A stretch of 64,000 nt of DNA from positions 1,248,493 to 1,312,492 of the forward strand of contig CAJINV010000019.1 in the NCBI GenBank assembly GCA_905178155.1. Direction: 5' to 3'. The notes under the pieces were generated by a model. The model ran no database searches. It saw only the letters and a program-made list of their open reading frames with translations, and was not told where the DNA came from. Positions 37,401-49,356 of the stretch are shown piece by piece (position 1 is the stretch's first letter; each line of letters starts with the position of its first letter). This DNA comes from Amoebophrya sp. A120. Lineage: Eukaryota; Sar; Dinophyceae; Syndiniales; Amoebophryaceae. A program made the position numbers and the translations under genes.

Positions 37401-38665
37401 AGATGATTGAATATATTGATAAAATAAAAGAGCCGTGTAAAGGATCGAATAAACGACCTGCATGTTGAACTGTAGGTGCGAAGGCGGAGTTACGCTTCGA
37501 CGCTTCCTTATTCTGATGTGAACTACGATGGTTATTTTGAACGAAGTATATTTCGATGGGATTTCCTGTAATATCGCACAACAAGATCTTATTTCGATCG
37601 CCTGAACAAAGTACGATGAAGTCAACCCAGAGTCAGAGCACCTCGGTCCGAATGGATGCTCCGACGGTCGCCTGTCGCTCTTTGTTTTCCGAAACGACCA
37701 AGAGGCGCAAACAGCTATTTTCGCTGTTGTTGATGCAATCATTTGAGTGAGAGGAAGAGACGAGATAAGAACGCATTTTTACATACCACGTGGTCCAAAA
37801 ATAAGCGGTGAAGTGAAAGCAAGTAGATTTTTGCACAATCTGATCGATCGAACTGAAAATGCAACAAATGGAAAAAGATCTCCTCGAAAGCAAAATTTGC
37901 CATTTGAAAGGAGAGAAGTGAGAGCGAGTCTACAGGCTGAGGGACAGCACTAGACGATACGTGAGCGATAACAAGCGAAGTGATTTGTGTTTGCGCAAAG
38001 CAGATTCACCTTCTCCTTTTCTTCTGACTGCCACCCCAATGTCACAGATCCCGTTTTTTCTGCCTACCCTCTAGACCATTCCAATTTATTCCTATCAAAC
38101 TTGAGCCATTCTGTCTACTTTTTTTCATCTAAGCTGTTTATTTCCTATTCTTGCACGCTTACAAATTGAAATTATTTTCCTTGAACTTGAAGATTATATT
38201 ACTTTTTCTTGCGATAATCGTGACAATTGTGAACTTTTGTTTTGGTCGATTCGCAATCGAGGATAAAGTGTGAAGAAGCTGCGCTAGTACTACAAGGCGG
38301 ATAAAATAACACAAACAGTCCACCTCTTGGCTTTTCTACTAAACTACTAACTCCTTGGAACAAGGAGCTACTGCATTAGGGTGCGCGACTCTGTTGTGTT
38401 TCCGCTTGATAGCTACAGCAAAGTTTTGCGCATTTCGAAAGCCTTTTGCACGACGTTATACGATTGAGCTCTCTTTTTTTTCTTCCCGTGAGAAAAAAAT
38501 TACTTGAAAAGCGACAACTGCAATACAGATTCTAACTGCAATCGAATATTACTAAACGCGTTGTAGCTTTTTTTTTGTTTCTTGAGCAACAAACTTTTTG
38601 AGTCTGCCCTGTAAAAGTATCCTCCACATCAAGAACGAGCGCATCCGAGGACATCCAGCAGCAAA
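37401..38665. other. intergenic
   Basis: No gene supported on either strand. The + strand becomes C/T-rich from about 37990 to 38170, and purine/pyrimidine runs occur just before the next start (38460-38600). Confidence 0.5.
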
Positions 38666-40509
38666 ATGGTCCAGCACGACGGTAGTATTCAGACCGACAG
38701 TAATGTCGGAGGTCCTTGCTTAGTGAAGGAGACAACGAAGCCACAGACAACGACTTCAAGCCCGTGCGGGGGCAAGATCGTGTCGTCTTCCCACCACCCG
38801 TCAACCTCCTCCACCAACAGCTTCAAAAACGTGGTTTTTGACTTTGACTCCACGGTGATCAAGTCGGAGTCATTGGAGGTCATGCTGGAAGTGGTCCTCG
38901 CAGATGATCCACTGAAGGAGAAAAAAATGAAGGAAATCGCGGCCTGGACAGAGAAAGGTATGAGGGGGGAGTTTTTTGTCATGCAGAATGTCATGTCGGA
39001 ACCTTGTTTGTCATGCGCGTTGCCGTGGCATACTTACTGTAATGGTACTACACACATCTGTTCTATCTCTCACTATCCACCTATACTTACAGGTATGAAT
39101 GGGGAGTGTTCGTTCAAAGAAGGGCTGGAGGCAAGACTAAAGATCGCTTCGCCCACGCTAGCCGATCTGGAGAAGTTTTGCCAGAAATACTGCCCGAGCG
39201 ACTTCTCTGCCGGGATGGAAGACTTGGTGGCGGAATTGCACAAGTCGGGGCACTATGGATTGCAAAAATGTCTGGGTCTGGAAGGGAGCAGCTTGTCATG
39301 CTAAATCCGAATCATGCAAAAATCTGTGCTGCATGAGTGCCAAAAGCTGTCCACTTTCGTTCGACCAAGTTGGCAGGGAGTTTCTCATGCAGGACAGGCA
39401 TGATAGAGACCCCACAGACTCTGTCATGCTAGGTCCCGCATTCCAGACCTCAAGGGTCATGGAAAACCTGCATGACAAGCCTACACTCTTCCAGACCCAG
39501 ACATATTTGCAATGCATAGGCACGAGGTTTTCATCCTGTCCGGGGGATTTAGGGACCTCATATTGCCGTTTGCAAGGTATGAAAAAAGTGATTTGTCATG
39601 CTTGTCGGCTCGCAATGGAGAAGGCAATCTGTGCTTAAGCATATGATTCAAACAGACGCCCTCTACAACTATGTGAAGATTTTGCGAGAGGGGAATCTTG
39701 TGATGCAGATTATGTGTCGTGCTCGTGTACCAACAAAAAACAAAATCAGGCACTTGCACGTCCCAGACGAGAATGTGTTCGCAGTGGAGATAAATTGGGA
39801 TTCCGAGGGCCGCTTTGACAGCTTGAATGAGACAAACGGCTTCGCTATGCATTGCAAATATGTCTGGGTCTGGAAGAATGCAAACTTGCGATGCGCATTT
39901 CGCAACACATAAAAATCTCTCATGCGCAGGCAGCAAAAGCTGCCCCCTTTCTGTCTCCAAAGTGGGGCATTTGTCATGCGGATTCGGCATTGCGGGAGCT
40001 TGTCGAAGCCTGTCATGCTAGAGCTTCCATGCCAGACCTTCTGTGTCATGCAAAAGTAGCATGATTCTTCCAGACCCAGACATTTTTACATTTGATATTC
40101 GCTGTGTCCAAGTTAGACGGCGCTGCGAAGATACAGCACCGCTTCGCTGACGGTATAGAAGTTGTACATACTTACGTTAATTGCATATGCTTTTGTTCTT
40201 TAGATCAAAACTTTATCGAAAGTTTCGTGAATTTCACATTTGACTGTCTTTTACCATAAGTAGATGGATGCAGCCACCTTAAAAACTCCAGGTCGCACCG
40301 TCGCGATTGGCGACGGGTTTACGGACTACAAGCTCTACGAATCTGGGATCTGCGCCGATTTTATCGCGTATACCGAGCACGCCGCGCGGGATAAGGTCAT
40401 CGCGGTCGCGCCCAGGTGCGCTCCGGATGCAGTGACGCTCTGGAAGTACCTCCTGACGAAGCAGTGCGACAGTGGCGTAACAACGCGGGCGAGCACCACG
40501 ACCGAGTAG
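38666..40509 (+). CDS. serB: phosphoserine phosphatase (HAD superfamily)
   Basis: Hydrolyses O-phosphoserine to serine, the last step of the phosphorylated serine pathway, presumably cytosolic. Exons are 38666-38957, 39093-39253, 39524-39576, 39750-39845, 40103-40160 and 40264-40509: 906 nt, 301 aa. HAD motif I is DFDSTV at 38840-38857 (nucleophile Asp, then acid Asp two residues on). Motif II is LSGGF at 39536-39550. Motif III is GDGFTD at 40309-40326. Length and order match the SerB/PSPH family, with a 50-residue Ser/Thr-rich N-terminal extension that might be a leader. Three introns are GT-AG (38958-39092, 39577-39749, 40161-40263) and two are introners. Function is confident from the motifs. 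Confidence 0.9.
38958..39092 (+). other. canonical GT-AG intron containing introner-type words
   Basis: The intron starts GTATGAGG and ends CTTACAG; splicing gives Lys-Gly-Met in frame. The phrase AGGTATGA spans both exon-intron borders (about 38956 and 39091), so the intron is flanked by an 8-nt direct repeat. It contains TTTGTCATGCAG, a word found throughout the introners. Confidence 0.75.
39254..39518. mobile_element. introner, family B (265 bp)
   Basis: TATGGATTGC...GCAATGCATA; GGCAC duplications. Removal joins KSGH-EVFILSGGF in the phosphatase. Confidence 0.95.
39577..39749 (+). other. canonical GT-AG intron containing introner-type words
   Basis: Begins GTATGAAA and ends AATCAG. Removal joins FA-R-HLHVPDENVF in frame within the phosphatase. 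It contains ATTTGTCATGC and CTTGTGATGCAG, as the introners do, but lacks a clear inverted repeat. Confidence 0.75.
39846..40097. mobile_element. introner, family B (252 bp)
   Basis: TATGCATTGC...ACATTTGATA; TTCGC duplications. Interior nearly matches 57075 and 61936. Confidence 0.95.
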
Positions 40510-42317
40510 GAGAGCTGCAAATCATGTTGTCCGCGATCTATTTCTCCTGCAGAACGACTTTCTACTTTTTTTGTGCGCTCCCGCTCAAGTTTTATGATGT
40601 ACACCCAAACAACTTCTGTAACTACTTGAAGTGCATCAAAGTGAACTACTACTCCCTGTAACCATAGTCCGACCTTCATCTACTGCTCTTGAAGTTCTAA
40701 TAGTACAACAACTTTTGAACAATCTTAGGATAATCCATTCTGCCGATAGAACTGTGGACGATTTTTATAAGACGGAGCGAGATCATGGGTAAAAAAATCA
40801 ACAACCTTGTGATCATCACAACATTATGTGCATCTTTTGTAGGGAGCCGCCGCGGCGCTGAGACTAACAACAATCTGAGGATGAATCAATCTTGTGCAAC
40901 GTTGATTTTCGTGCAACAGTATGCAACGAAAAAAGAAAGATTCAGATTTTCATCCTCTATTGTGTATGAGTTTCTTGCGCAAGAATGAACTTGTGAACAA
41001 ACGCGGCATCTGACGATGACCTCTGGGTCAAGAAAGGGCTGCAAGTATGAGAAAAATATGCCGGGGCCGCAGGAGTACACGAGAACTTTTTTAGCTGATT
41101 GTGAAAGTGCGAAAAGATGAACTTGGAATGTACACTACTTTTCATCAATACTGCCAAGGAAACTACTACACTCCAGAGCTAATTGTCACCTTCGCACGCT
41201 TTGAGCGACGAAGTAGAGAACAGAATAAAATCTAGAACTCTATCATGCAAGAAAAGGCCGCTTCGTTTATAGAGAAACGCAAATGACGAAGCGGCTTTTG
41301 GGGAAATAGTTTTCGTTACATTAGAGTCCTACTTCTACCTCCACTTTGTACACGAACTGGAAATAGACTTCCTTGCAATTTAATCACCAGCATCCTAACT
41401 ACGAATGCACAGAGCTTTCCACTACTGGCCTTCCTTATCTTCTGTCGCGAGTTGTTCTCCTCGCTGCGACTAGCGACGGAGCCGATTGAGGAATAAGGTC
41501 AAAGTTTCTAGGCGATGAAAAAATGGGTATAATTCTAATCGACGATACAGTGTACGAGGACTGAGTACATGAGAACTTGCAATGGAGCAAGAATGATTTC
41601 GGACTATCAGGAAACCGCAATTTTTTAGACATTTGCTACCCCAGCATCGCGACAAAATTGATTATATCTACCCGCGAGCTATATTGACAAGAAGCAAGAA
41701 GCAGGAGAAGAATTACTTCCTCCAGACGCGGAAATTTTGCCATCACATCCTGCACTCCATTTGTTCCGGTAGGAAATTATCGCTGGCATAATAACAAGCG
41801 TTGGAAGGTAGTATTATCTTCGCGGGGAACTACAACAAGGGAATCGGTGGCGCCACAAGCTTTGACACCTCGCGCATGATCGGTTAAGAAAGAAATTTGG
41901 AATGATGGTTGAAAACCAGTAGGGCGCTCCTGCAAGTGGTAGTCGTGAATAAGTACTTACTTTTCCGAGAGGCACGAAGAGCACGCCGTGAACGTGTGGT
42001 CACGAGGTCACTCATCGTCAACATCTTTTGGCAACTGTCTTCTCTTGTAGTGTGAGCATTTTTCGATTTCGAAAATAGGTTCGGATAGTACTTTCACACG
42101 TTGGTAGAGTTCTTACGAGCTCGGGGTTTTGTCATAGAAGATGAGGCGTCTTTGTTCTTCACGCGGGGGCATCTTCGCCCAGACACCACGAGCCCAGCAG
42201 ATTGTGTGTGGCTATCGTTCTCGGGGATGCCCCCGACCGAGGAGGAAGCTGGCAGAGCGACATGTAGTTCCACTTTCAAATAGATCCCTGACCCCGGCCC
42301 AGCGTCCCTTCGCCACC
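40510..42317. other. intergenic
   Basis: AT-rich spacer, no supportable gene or repeat family member. Near 41255-41300 there is a short inverted phrase (GCCGCTTCGTTTAT ... AATGACGAAGCGGC) able to form a hairpin of about 10 bp; it may be a transcript-end structure but is unproven. Confidence 0.45.
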
Positions 42318-43936
42318 ATGCGCGCTGCAGTGTTGGAAAAGGATCAAAAATCGGAGATGAACAATACCTTGAACTCCCCCATCGACTTGCCAATCTACAA
42401 TTTGGAACGCCCCAAACCGAAGGAAGGCGAAATTCTGGTCAAGACCGCTGCGGCGGGGGTGTGCCACACGGACTTGCACATCATATTAGGCCACATCCCG
42501 TTCCCCAAGCCCGCGGTAATGGGGCATGAGCTTGCGGGCGAGATTGTGGAGTTCGGCCCAAACACGTCGCGGGACAGAATAGCGAGCGAAGCGAATTCGA
42601 CTTCCAGCAGAAGAAAAGAGGCACTGAAGATCGGGGACAAAATAATCGGGACCTTCATCATGCCCTGTGGACACTGTCACCAGTGCGAGAACAACCAGGA
42701 AGATATCTGCGAGACGTTTTTTCAGCAAAACAGGTTGAAAGGATGCTTGTTGGACGGGACGACAAGGTTGTTCGACGCCGGCTTTCATGAAAATGATGGA
42801 CATCATGGAGAACAAGCTCGTTCTCATTCGCACAATGACAAAAGCTCCACCTGCAGTGCGCATTCGCATGACAAAAAGGCCACAAGAACATCGCACCAGA
42901 CCCACAACCATCAACCACAGTCCTACGCTATGTACTCCATGTCCGCTTTCGCCGACTACTCCGTGATTCCCGAACGCGCCGTGCACAAACTCCCAGACTC
43001 GCTACCCTACTTCGAGTCCTCCATCATTGGCTGTGCGCTTTTCACAGCATATGGCGCGGTGAAAAACGGCGCAAAACTGGAGTTGAGAGACAAGCAACTG
43101 GAACTCCCCCACTCCCCCACCATCGTGATCTTCGGCGTGGGAGGCGTGGGGTCGAATTTGGTGCAGGTGTGCAAGTATCAAATGTGAAAATGTCTGGGTC
43201 TGGAAGAATGCGAGTTTGTCATGCTTGTCTGGCATGACTCTTAAATCTGTCATGCACATTGCCAAAGAGCCCCACTTTTCCGTCATGCACAGACGTAGTT
43301 CGTCATGCAGAATAGGCAACAGCTAGAAGCTCAGGAACTTGTCATGCTGAGCCAGCAATTGTGGTCTCCTCATGATACGCCACACAGCATCACAAGTTTC
43401 CAGACCCAGACATTTTTACATTTGATAGCAAGGCGTTTACCGGGGAAGGAGCGAGGATCATCGCGGTGGATAAAAGTTTGGACCGACTGCTTTACGCGAA
43501 GGAAACCATGGGCGCGACGGACTTCGTGCACATTGAGGACGGGATGACGGAGGGCGAGATCATACGAAGAATACATTCGAAAACACCAAATAATAGTGGT
43601 GCGGATGTCGCGTTTGAAGTGATCGGGAACAAGTTCACGGCCAGACAGGCCGTGCTGTCCCTCGCCCCCGGCGGGAAAGCGGTGTTGGCGGGTTTGACAA
43701 AACCGGAGATCCAGATGGAGTTGCCGATCACGCACATTGTGAGGCGGAAAATAGAAATCGTCGGGAGCTTCGGGGCGAAGGCCAGTGTGGATACGCCGGA
43801 AGTGCTGAAGATGCTGGAGAGGCGGGAGTTGTCGCTGGAGTCTGTGAGCGAAAGGTTTTCGCTGGAAGAGGTCAGTGCAGCATATAACAAATTGTATGAG
43901 GGAAGCATAACCGGGAAAGCGATTGTGGTGATGTAA
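42318..43936 (+). CDS. zinc-dependent alcohol dehydrogenase (MDR family)
   Basis: Exons 42318-43175 and 43433-43936 give 1362 nt, 453 aa. The start sits in GCCACCATGC, a strong eukaryotic context; an in-frame upstream ATG at 42141 precedes the conserved MRAAVLEK start and is rejected. Catalytic zinc ligands are in GVCHTD (near 42460) and GHE (near 42525). The structural zinc loop CGHCHQCENNQEDIC lies at 42664-42708. The Rossmann motif GVGGVG is at about 43134, and IIAVDKS follows with an Asp that favours NAD(H). The protein oxidises primary or secondary alcohols or reduces aldehydes; the substrate is not deducible. It is about 100 residues longer than usual (about 350) because of a Ser/Arg insert and a His-rich insert at 42780-42930. 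One introner interrupts the gene. Confidence 0.9.
43176..43427. mobile_element. introner, family B (252 bp)
   Basis: TATCAAATGTGAAAATGTCT...ACATTTGATA; GCAAG duplications. Removal joins QVCK-AFTGEGARI in the Rossmann fold of the dehydrogenase. Confidence 0.95.
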
Positions 43937-44160
43937 CTACTGCGAGTATGAATTTATTGAGTTTGCGGCTCGTGAAGCTGGAACCCTCGGGAACGTGGAG
44001 TGTTGCGTCTTGTGAAAACGGGCGTCATGATGCAAGGCCGAGTAAGCTCGTGCCTTCAGGTCCAAGTAGCTCCGCGAGGGATAGCTGAACAAAAATGAAG
44101 TCACTTTCAATTTCATTGTGAGCTGCAAAGAAGGAAGATGACATTATCCAATAATATTGG
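43937..44160. other. intergenic, ordinary composition
   Basis: Short AT-balanced spacer after the dehydrogenase; nothing recognised. Confidence 0.4.
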
Positions 44161-44169
44161 AATCCCCGG

Positions 44170-45860
44170 TGTTCGTTGACTACCCTCCGGAAAAAGTCCG
44201 GCGGCCGTGCCTGGTTTCTTGTGAGCCGTGTGATGTCCTGCGTCGTCTCTTCTGGATCATCGCGATCCTCTCGGGAGCACCAGGCCAAGGCGGCAAAGCC
44301 GCCGACGTTTGCGCCTTCCATTCGCCCCTCGACAGGCACCGGCATGCGGCGTCTGGGAACATAACAACGACTATGGTGATAGTTATCACGCGCAGGCCCC
44401 TCGTGCCCGCGCCGGCCGCTCTTCCCGAGAAGGGCGCGGCCTTGGGTGCAAGTGCCATCTCTCTGGGCCCTCCTGCGGCGGCTGAAAAGCACATCGCGAG
44501 GAGCATGGGGGCGGTGCGCTACCGGATGGGCCAGGCGGGAGAATGCGGCGGCAAAGAGACCAACTAGGCAGGCGGTGGCCTGCAGGCAGGAGCTGGGTCC
44601 AGTGGCCTGCTTTTCTGCCCTCGGGTGGATGATTATCAGATTGAAGGTGGGGACAGCCATGAAAAAACTATGTGCGTCGACTCGAAAACTCTGGACGTGT
44701 GCCCAATGTCCCATATCCTTTTCAATCATGATAAAGATGGTTATTGGGCCCCCGCTTGCCGGCTTGCCGGGCGCCGCTCTTTTGTGGGCCCTGAGCTGGC
44801 CCCGTACCCCTGCGCGGCGGGCCTTGCGGGGCAGGGCGCCCAAAAGCCGTGGCGGCGCCAGCAATGTCTTGGCGGCGCGAAAGGCCCCCCGCTGCGGATC
44901 TGCGCCAGGGGGGTTGGGGCGCGGCGGGGGCTCGCTCTCGAACATCAGGAGCATCGAAATAAGCCAAGCTTCGAAACCCCGCGCAGAGCAACAGATGGCA
45001 ATCGGTGCGCCGCCTGTCGTAACTGGGGCAGCGGGCTCCTACAGTGCGGCACCATCATCGATCGGCGTGGGGCAGCAGCTGATCCCTTTTGTTGGGTGCT
45101 TCGCGCAGTGGCAGGCGGTCGGGGCGCTCGTTCTTTGGCAAGCATACAACGAACACGGCGCGTGGGGTCCGGGCCCGCTTTTACTCGCCGGGCGCCGCAT
45201 TTTGCTGCCCCTGCGCTGGTTGGGCCTTTGCCACTGCCGGCGCGCCCCCCCGCCCTCGCCAGCGGCTGACGGCCGCCCGCCACTTGCTGCCGCACACGCA
45301 GGGCCCCCGGCCGGCGCGTGCTGCGCGTCCGTCCCGTCCGTCCCCGCCCGGCTGGCGCCCGCCAGTCTGCGCGCTTTCCATCCCCGCGTCCTCGAAAAAC
45401 TCGCAGCGAGGGACTGGAAACGAAAACGCGCAAAGAAGGCGGCGCAGGCTGGGGCGGATGAGCCCGCGGATTCTGTCTCCGCTAGATCGCGCGCAGCGGT
45501 CGGGCATTTTGCGAATGGGCTTCCCAAATGAGAAACCCGACACGAACGCGGTCGCGGAAGGGCTAGGCGCAACCGCTGGGCCGCTGACCTCTTGGCGTTT
45601 GCGGTGGTTCGTGAAAGAATTTCGGGCCGGCCCCGCTGGCGCTGCCGCGCTGCTTTCCGCAGTGGCGCGTGGCTTCACGCATGTTGCGGCTGCGCGCGCG
45701 AGTGCCCGCCCGTCCGGGCGGGCGGCTGGCGCCGCGCACCTTTTGCAGGTTCGTTGGGCAGATGAGGGCGGGCGCGCCTCGGGTTTTCGACATTCCCGCG
45801 AGCTTGGTGTCCTCTGTCAGCAGATTGCACACCCATACTCCTCCAATGTGTAGCCCAGCG
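44170..45860. other. GC-rich island of unknown origin
   Basis: The base composition changes abruptly to strongly GC-rich (runs such as GGCGGGCGGCTGGCGCC near 45715-45735) and returns to normal near 45860. Long overlapping ORFs exist in several frames on both strands (for example + 44446-45531 and - 44025-44954). Their products are Ala/Arg/Pro/Gly-rich without recognisable domains, as expected from stop-poor GC-rich sequence. No inverted or long direct repeat at the borders was found by eye. It may be horizontally acquired, host-derived, or a promoter-type island. Confidence 0.6.
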
Positions 45861-46182
45861 ACGCTGTTTACCGAGTACCGAGATCGACAGAGTAAATGTT
45901 CGCTCTAGTAGTTCGAGGGCGGTGCCCCAAAGAAAGTGCTCAGGTTGTGAAGATCTTGGGAAAATCCACATAAACATCGGTTCGGCCTCTCGGTCTATAG
46001 GTCGGACAAGATCCACGAAGAAGCGCTTCGAATTTCCCTTCGAGAAACTACATCAGTTCATAACGATCAATTACGTAGTACCTGTGCCACTTCACTTTGA
46101 AAGTTAACTTTTCACAACTTTTGCAACCCCAATCCCGGTGGATACACAAACGAGCTATTGTTTCACACGACAAGAAGAGATC
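45861..46182. other. intergenic and 5' leader of the hydrolase gene
   Basis: Ordinary composition; no feature recognised before the ATG at 46183. Confidence 0.4.
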
Positions 46183-48751
46183 ATGCCCTTCCTCCGCACT
46201 ACGACTACCACAGGCGGCACAGACCGCCAGCCCCGCAGCTCCACTCACATCTACTACAAGCTGCTTGGTAACAGCTCCGAAAAGAGCAAGAAAATCGTCC
46301 TCGTCCACGGGATGTCCGCTCGGCACTGTGACTGGTACGGCTTCGCCAACGAGCTGATTGCGGATAATGACGCCGAGGTCTGTCTGATCGACCACAGAGG
46401 CGTCGGTTTTTCGGTGGACGAGGATGAGGAGATGTTGCCACCCGCCGGTCATATGAGTGCCGGCTCTGAGCAAAGCAGATCTCCTTCGTCCTCCTCTTCG
46501 TCTTCGAGAGGTGGAAAAAATGAGAATAAACCTCCAAGTACTACTTTTTTCTCTACCGCGCGGGAGCTGGTTTCCCGGGATTTTTGGTCCAATTCCTCTA
46601 TGGAAGCCTACGCGGAAGACGTGCTCGACGTGATACTTCACGGCTGTAAATGGACAAAATTCCATCTCATGGGCCTGAGTCTCGGCGGGATGATTGCGCA
46701 GAAGTTAGCGCTACGGATCGCGAACATGGACAACATTAGCGATCAAAATAGTAAATCACCAAGGTCAACAAGAACAGTACACAATCTGGAGATCGAATCT
46801 TTATCCTTAATAACGACCAGTGGGGAGCTGCATTTTGGGTTCAGTGCGCGGGGTTTGGCCCCGCTTTTCTACAACATGTTCCGGATGACCGCAGCGCGAA
46901 CGAGCGAGAAGGCGGGACGAGGGGAAAAGAAGAAGAAGAAGAAGCAGGCGATTGCCCCTGCTGTGCCTCAACAAAGCGAATCAGCAACAGTCGCAGGGGT
47001 CGCTCCCTGTCCCAAAAGGACTACAGTCGGGGTAGCGACAAGAAGAAGTGGCGACGCAACTGCTGATGACCAGACGAAAAATCTGCCGCAAATGCCCCCG
47101 GCTAGAGAGCTTCTATCGGAAAAAGCACGGAAGTCTTGGGAAACTGCGTTGCAATACTTAAAACTGCTGTACAGTGAGGAGTACTTGGAACAACGCGCGG
47201 AATTTTCTCTAGAAGAGCTCCGTGAACAGTTTGAAGAAAGGCATACCCCATTTGTAGTGCCCCCGCAGCAAGAGGAGCTCAGTTCCAAAATGAGTTCTAC
47301 CGCAGCTTCCCATGATGCGACTGCGGATGTGGAGACAGGCCAGCATCTTCGAGACCAGCGACAGGACCACTCGGAACAAGACCCCTCAATTACCACGCTC
47401 TTCGAGAAATTTGTGCAAATCTTGCTCTACTTGATGAAAAAGAATTTGAAGGAAGTGGTAGCTGATGTTGCAGACGGGAACAAGGACGACTCAACAGAGC
47501 CGGCACATTCTTATCCAAGCGGTAGTGACACTGAGAGTGGCGATAATTCTGGCGCGGAAGATGATCACGGGAAAAATAGCATGTCTTCGACCACGCACGC
47601 CGAACAACGGCACGAAAAACTTCGGAAAACGCGTTTCTCTTGGTATGACAGTGCACAACCCTCCCTCCCCTCATTTGTCATGCAAAATACCCCATCCACC
47701 CTTTGACTCTTAGCACTGTTTGCATGACAAGTTCTGGCTGCCTCAATAGCACTACACTCCCGTGCAAATTTGTCATGCAAAATCGGCATTCTTGCTTAGG
47801 CTTGTATTGCCGTTCATGCGATACAAATGAGGGGGAGGGGGAGTTGTGCACTGTCATACTTGGTCCTCCACAATAACGACCCTAGCCTGGCTTATGGCTC
47901 GCTCCAGGGTGGTCGACGAGGAAGAGATTCTCGACTTCGCTGCGAATCATTCCCGAAATTTGACGCAAAGGCTGGAATCCGTCGCGAACAAGCTGCCGTT
48001 TGAAAAGAAAAAGCAGGAGGATCACGACGAAATAAATCCCTCAACAAGTAGAAAAAGCCATTATCTCACCACCGTCATCGTCCCCTCCACCGCTTTCAAG
48101 ATTGTGCTCAAACAGATGAAAGCCGGGCTTTTCTTCTCCAAACTAACGGCGGAAGAGAGTAGGAAAATCAGGTCCAAGGTGAAAAAAATTTCCGTGATAG
48201 GCGCCAGTTTGGACAAAATCCTTCCGGAGCACGCGTCGCAGGCGTTGGCGGTGGATTTGGAAGCCGATTTATTCGTTCGGTTCGAAAACAGCGGCCATAT
48301 GCTGTTCGACGAGCATCGATTGGTGTGTACGACGGTGTTAAAAGAGTGCGTTTTGATGAAGACGGGAACAATAGAACCTAGTACTTCATCTTTTGTAAAG
48401 CCGGTGGAAGTTCGTGTTCTTCGACCAAAGAGAGGACCTGCTTTTGCGTACAATTCCACTGCCCCATCAACATCTACCTCCAGACTCCTGAGGGAAGCCC
48501 TTCTGAAGAAGCCATCTCCAGACCACGAAACCTCTGCGATTCAGCAGGTAAACACGAAGATCGACTCTGGCGCCCCCTCGGTGCCATGTGAAGTCGTGGA
48601 GATCGATACTGGAAAAACTGGCTTCGCTCTGTTTGACCTGGAATCTGCAAAGCTGGTGGTGTCGACGCGCGGGAGTCATCAGAAAAATGTCGTTGGCTCG
48701 ATGAAGAACAGCGCATGGAGATGGAGCACAGATGGCAAGGCTAAGCTGTGA
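46183..48751 (+). CDS. alpha/beta hydrolase with large insertions, 782 aa
   Basis: Exons 46183-47643 and 47864-48751 give 2349 nt. Fold markers are VLVHGMSARHCDWYGF (oxyanion region, about 46300), DHRGVGFS (about 46390), the nucleophile elbow GLSLGG with Ser (about 46671-46688), a late VIGASLDKILP with a candidate acid Asp (about 48200), and SGHMLFDEH with the catalytic His (about 48290). The arrangement matches monoacylglycerol-lipase or epoxide-hydrolase-like members, but the substrate cannot be named. About 350 residues of Lys-, Ser- and acidic low-complexity sequence are inserted between the elbow and the Asp/His strands. A 100-residue tail follows the His. No signal peptide is evident. 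One introner sits in the insert region. Confidence 0.85.
47644..47858. mobile_element. introner, family D (215 bp)
   Basis: TATGACAGTGCACAACCCTC with inverted end AGTTGTGCACTGTCATA; CTTGG duplications. Only introner of the hydrolase gene. Confidence 0.95.
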
Positions 48752-49356
48752 AGAAAAATGTTGTGAAACGGACGACCACGGGGCTCTTGTCTAGCAGAGG
48801 CTGCTTCCAGTAGAAACTGGATGAGTGCAAATGAATTTTGGTTCTCCCACAGCATGATGTGAAAAGACCACATTGTGAAAGATCGCAATTCAGGTAGATG
48901 CTGATTTCTCAAGCGGTTCCGGAAATACACTATGGCAGAGGATGAAAGATATGTTCGGGGTGTGGGTTGGATACGAACAAGCGCGGTGCTACGGTGTCTG
49001 CCCAACAGCGCACTATCGTTGCGTCTGAGCGATTTGAGTGGGTGCACTGGTAGAGCAGAAGAGCAGCAAGAGAGTGTAAGGAATGCAGCGACGTGAAGAC
49101 GAGACTGAGAGTGTGTTTGAGACGAGAGTGATGAATGCAACAGAACGTGCGAAGTAGAGTTTGGTCTCGTCTTGTCGTAGTAAAAAATGCGAAAAAAATG
49201 AAAATTATGTAGCGCAACAAGAGCAATGGCTTGTTGCCACGACCGTTTCATCTCGCTACATCAACTTTTGTGGCCACCTGCGTCGCCGTCCTCTGGATGC
49301 AGCGCGTGACACCGGAGGAAGAGCAGCACGAAATTATCCCGGGTACTTCTACCAGC
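48752..49356. other. intergenic and 5' leader of the ABC transporter gene
   Basis: No gene supported. The reading frame of the next gene stays open upstream from 49231 without an earlier well-placed ATG, except one at about 49297 with T at -3. Confidence 0.45.

Noticed and set aside
42141-42317. Upstream ATG extending the dehydrogenase by 59 residues
   Set aside because: The extension has no MDR similarity, and the ATG at 42318 has a consensus initiation context and matches the usual family start.
38666-43936. Genes 5 and 6 as pseudogenes broken by stops and frame changes
   Set aside because: Every break coincides with an introner or a GT-AG intron, and joined exons keep all catalytic motifs in one frame.
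44025-45853. Long ORFs on both strands in the GC-rich island (for example 361 and 309 codons)
   Set aside because: They overlap each other in several frames, lack domains, and have the Ala/Arg/Pro bias expected from stop-poor GC-rich DNA.
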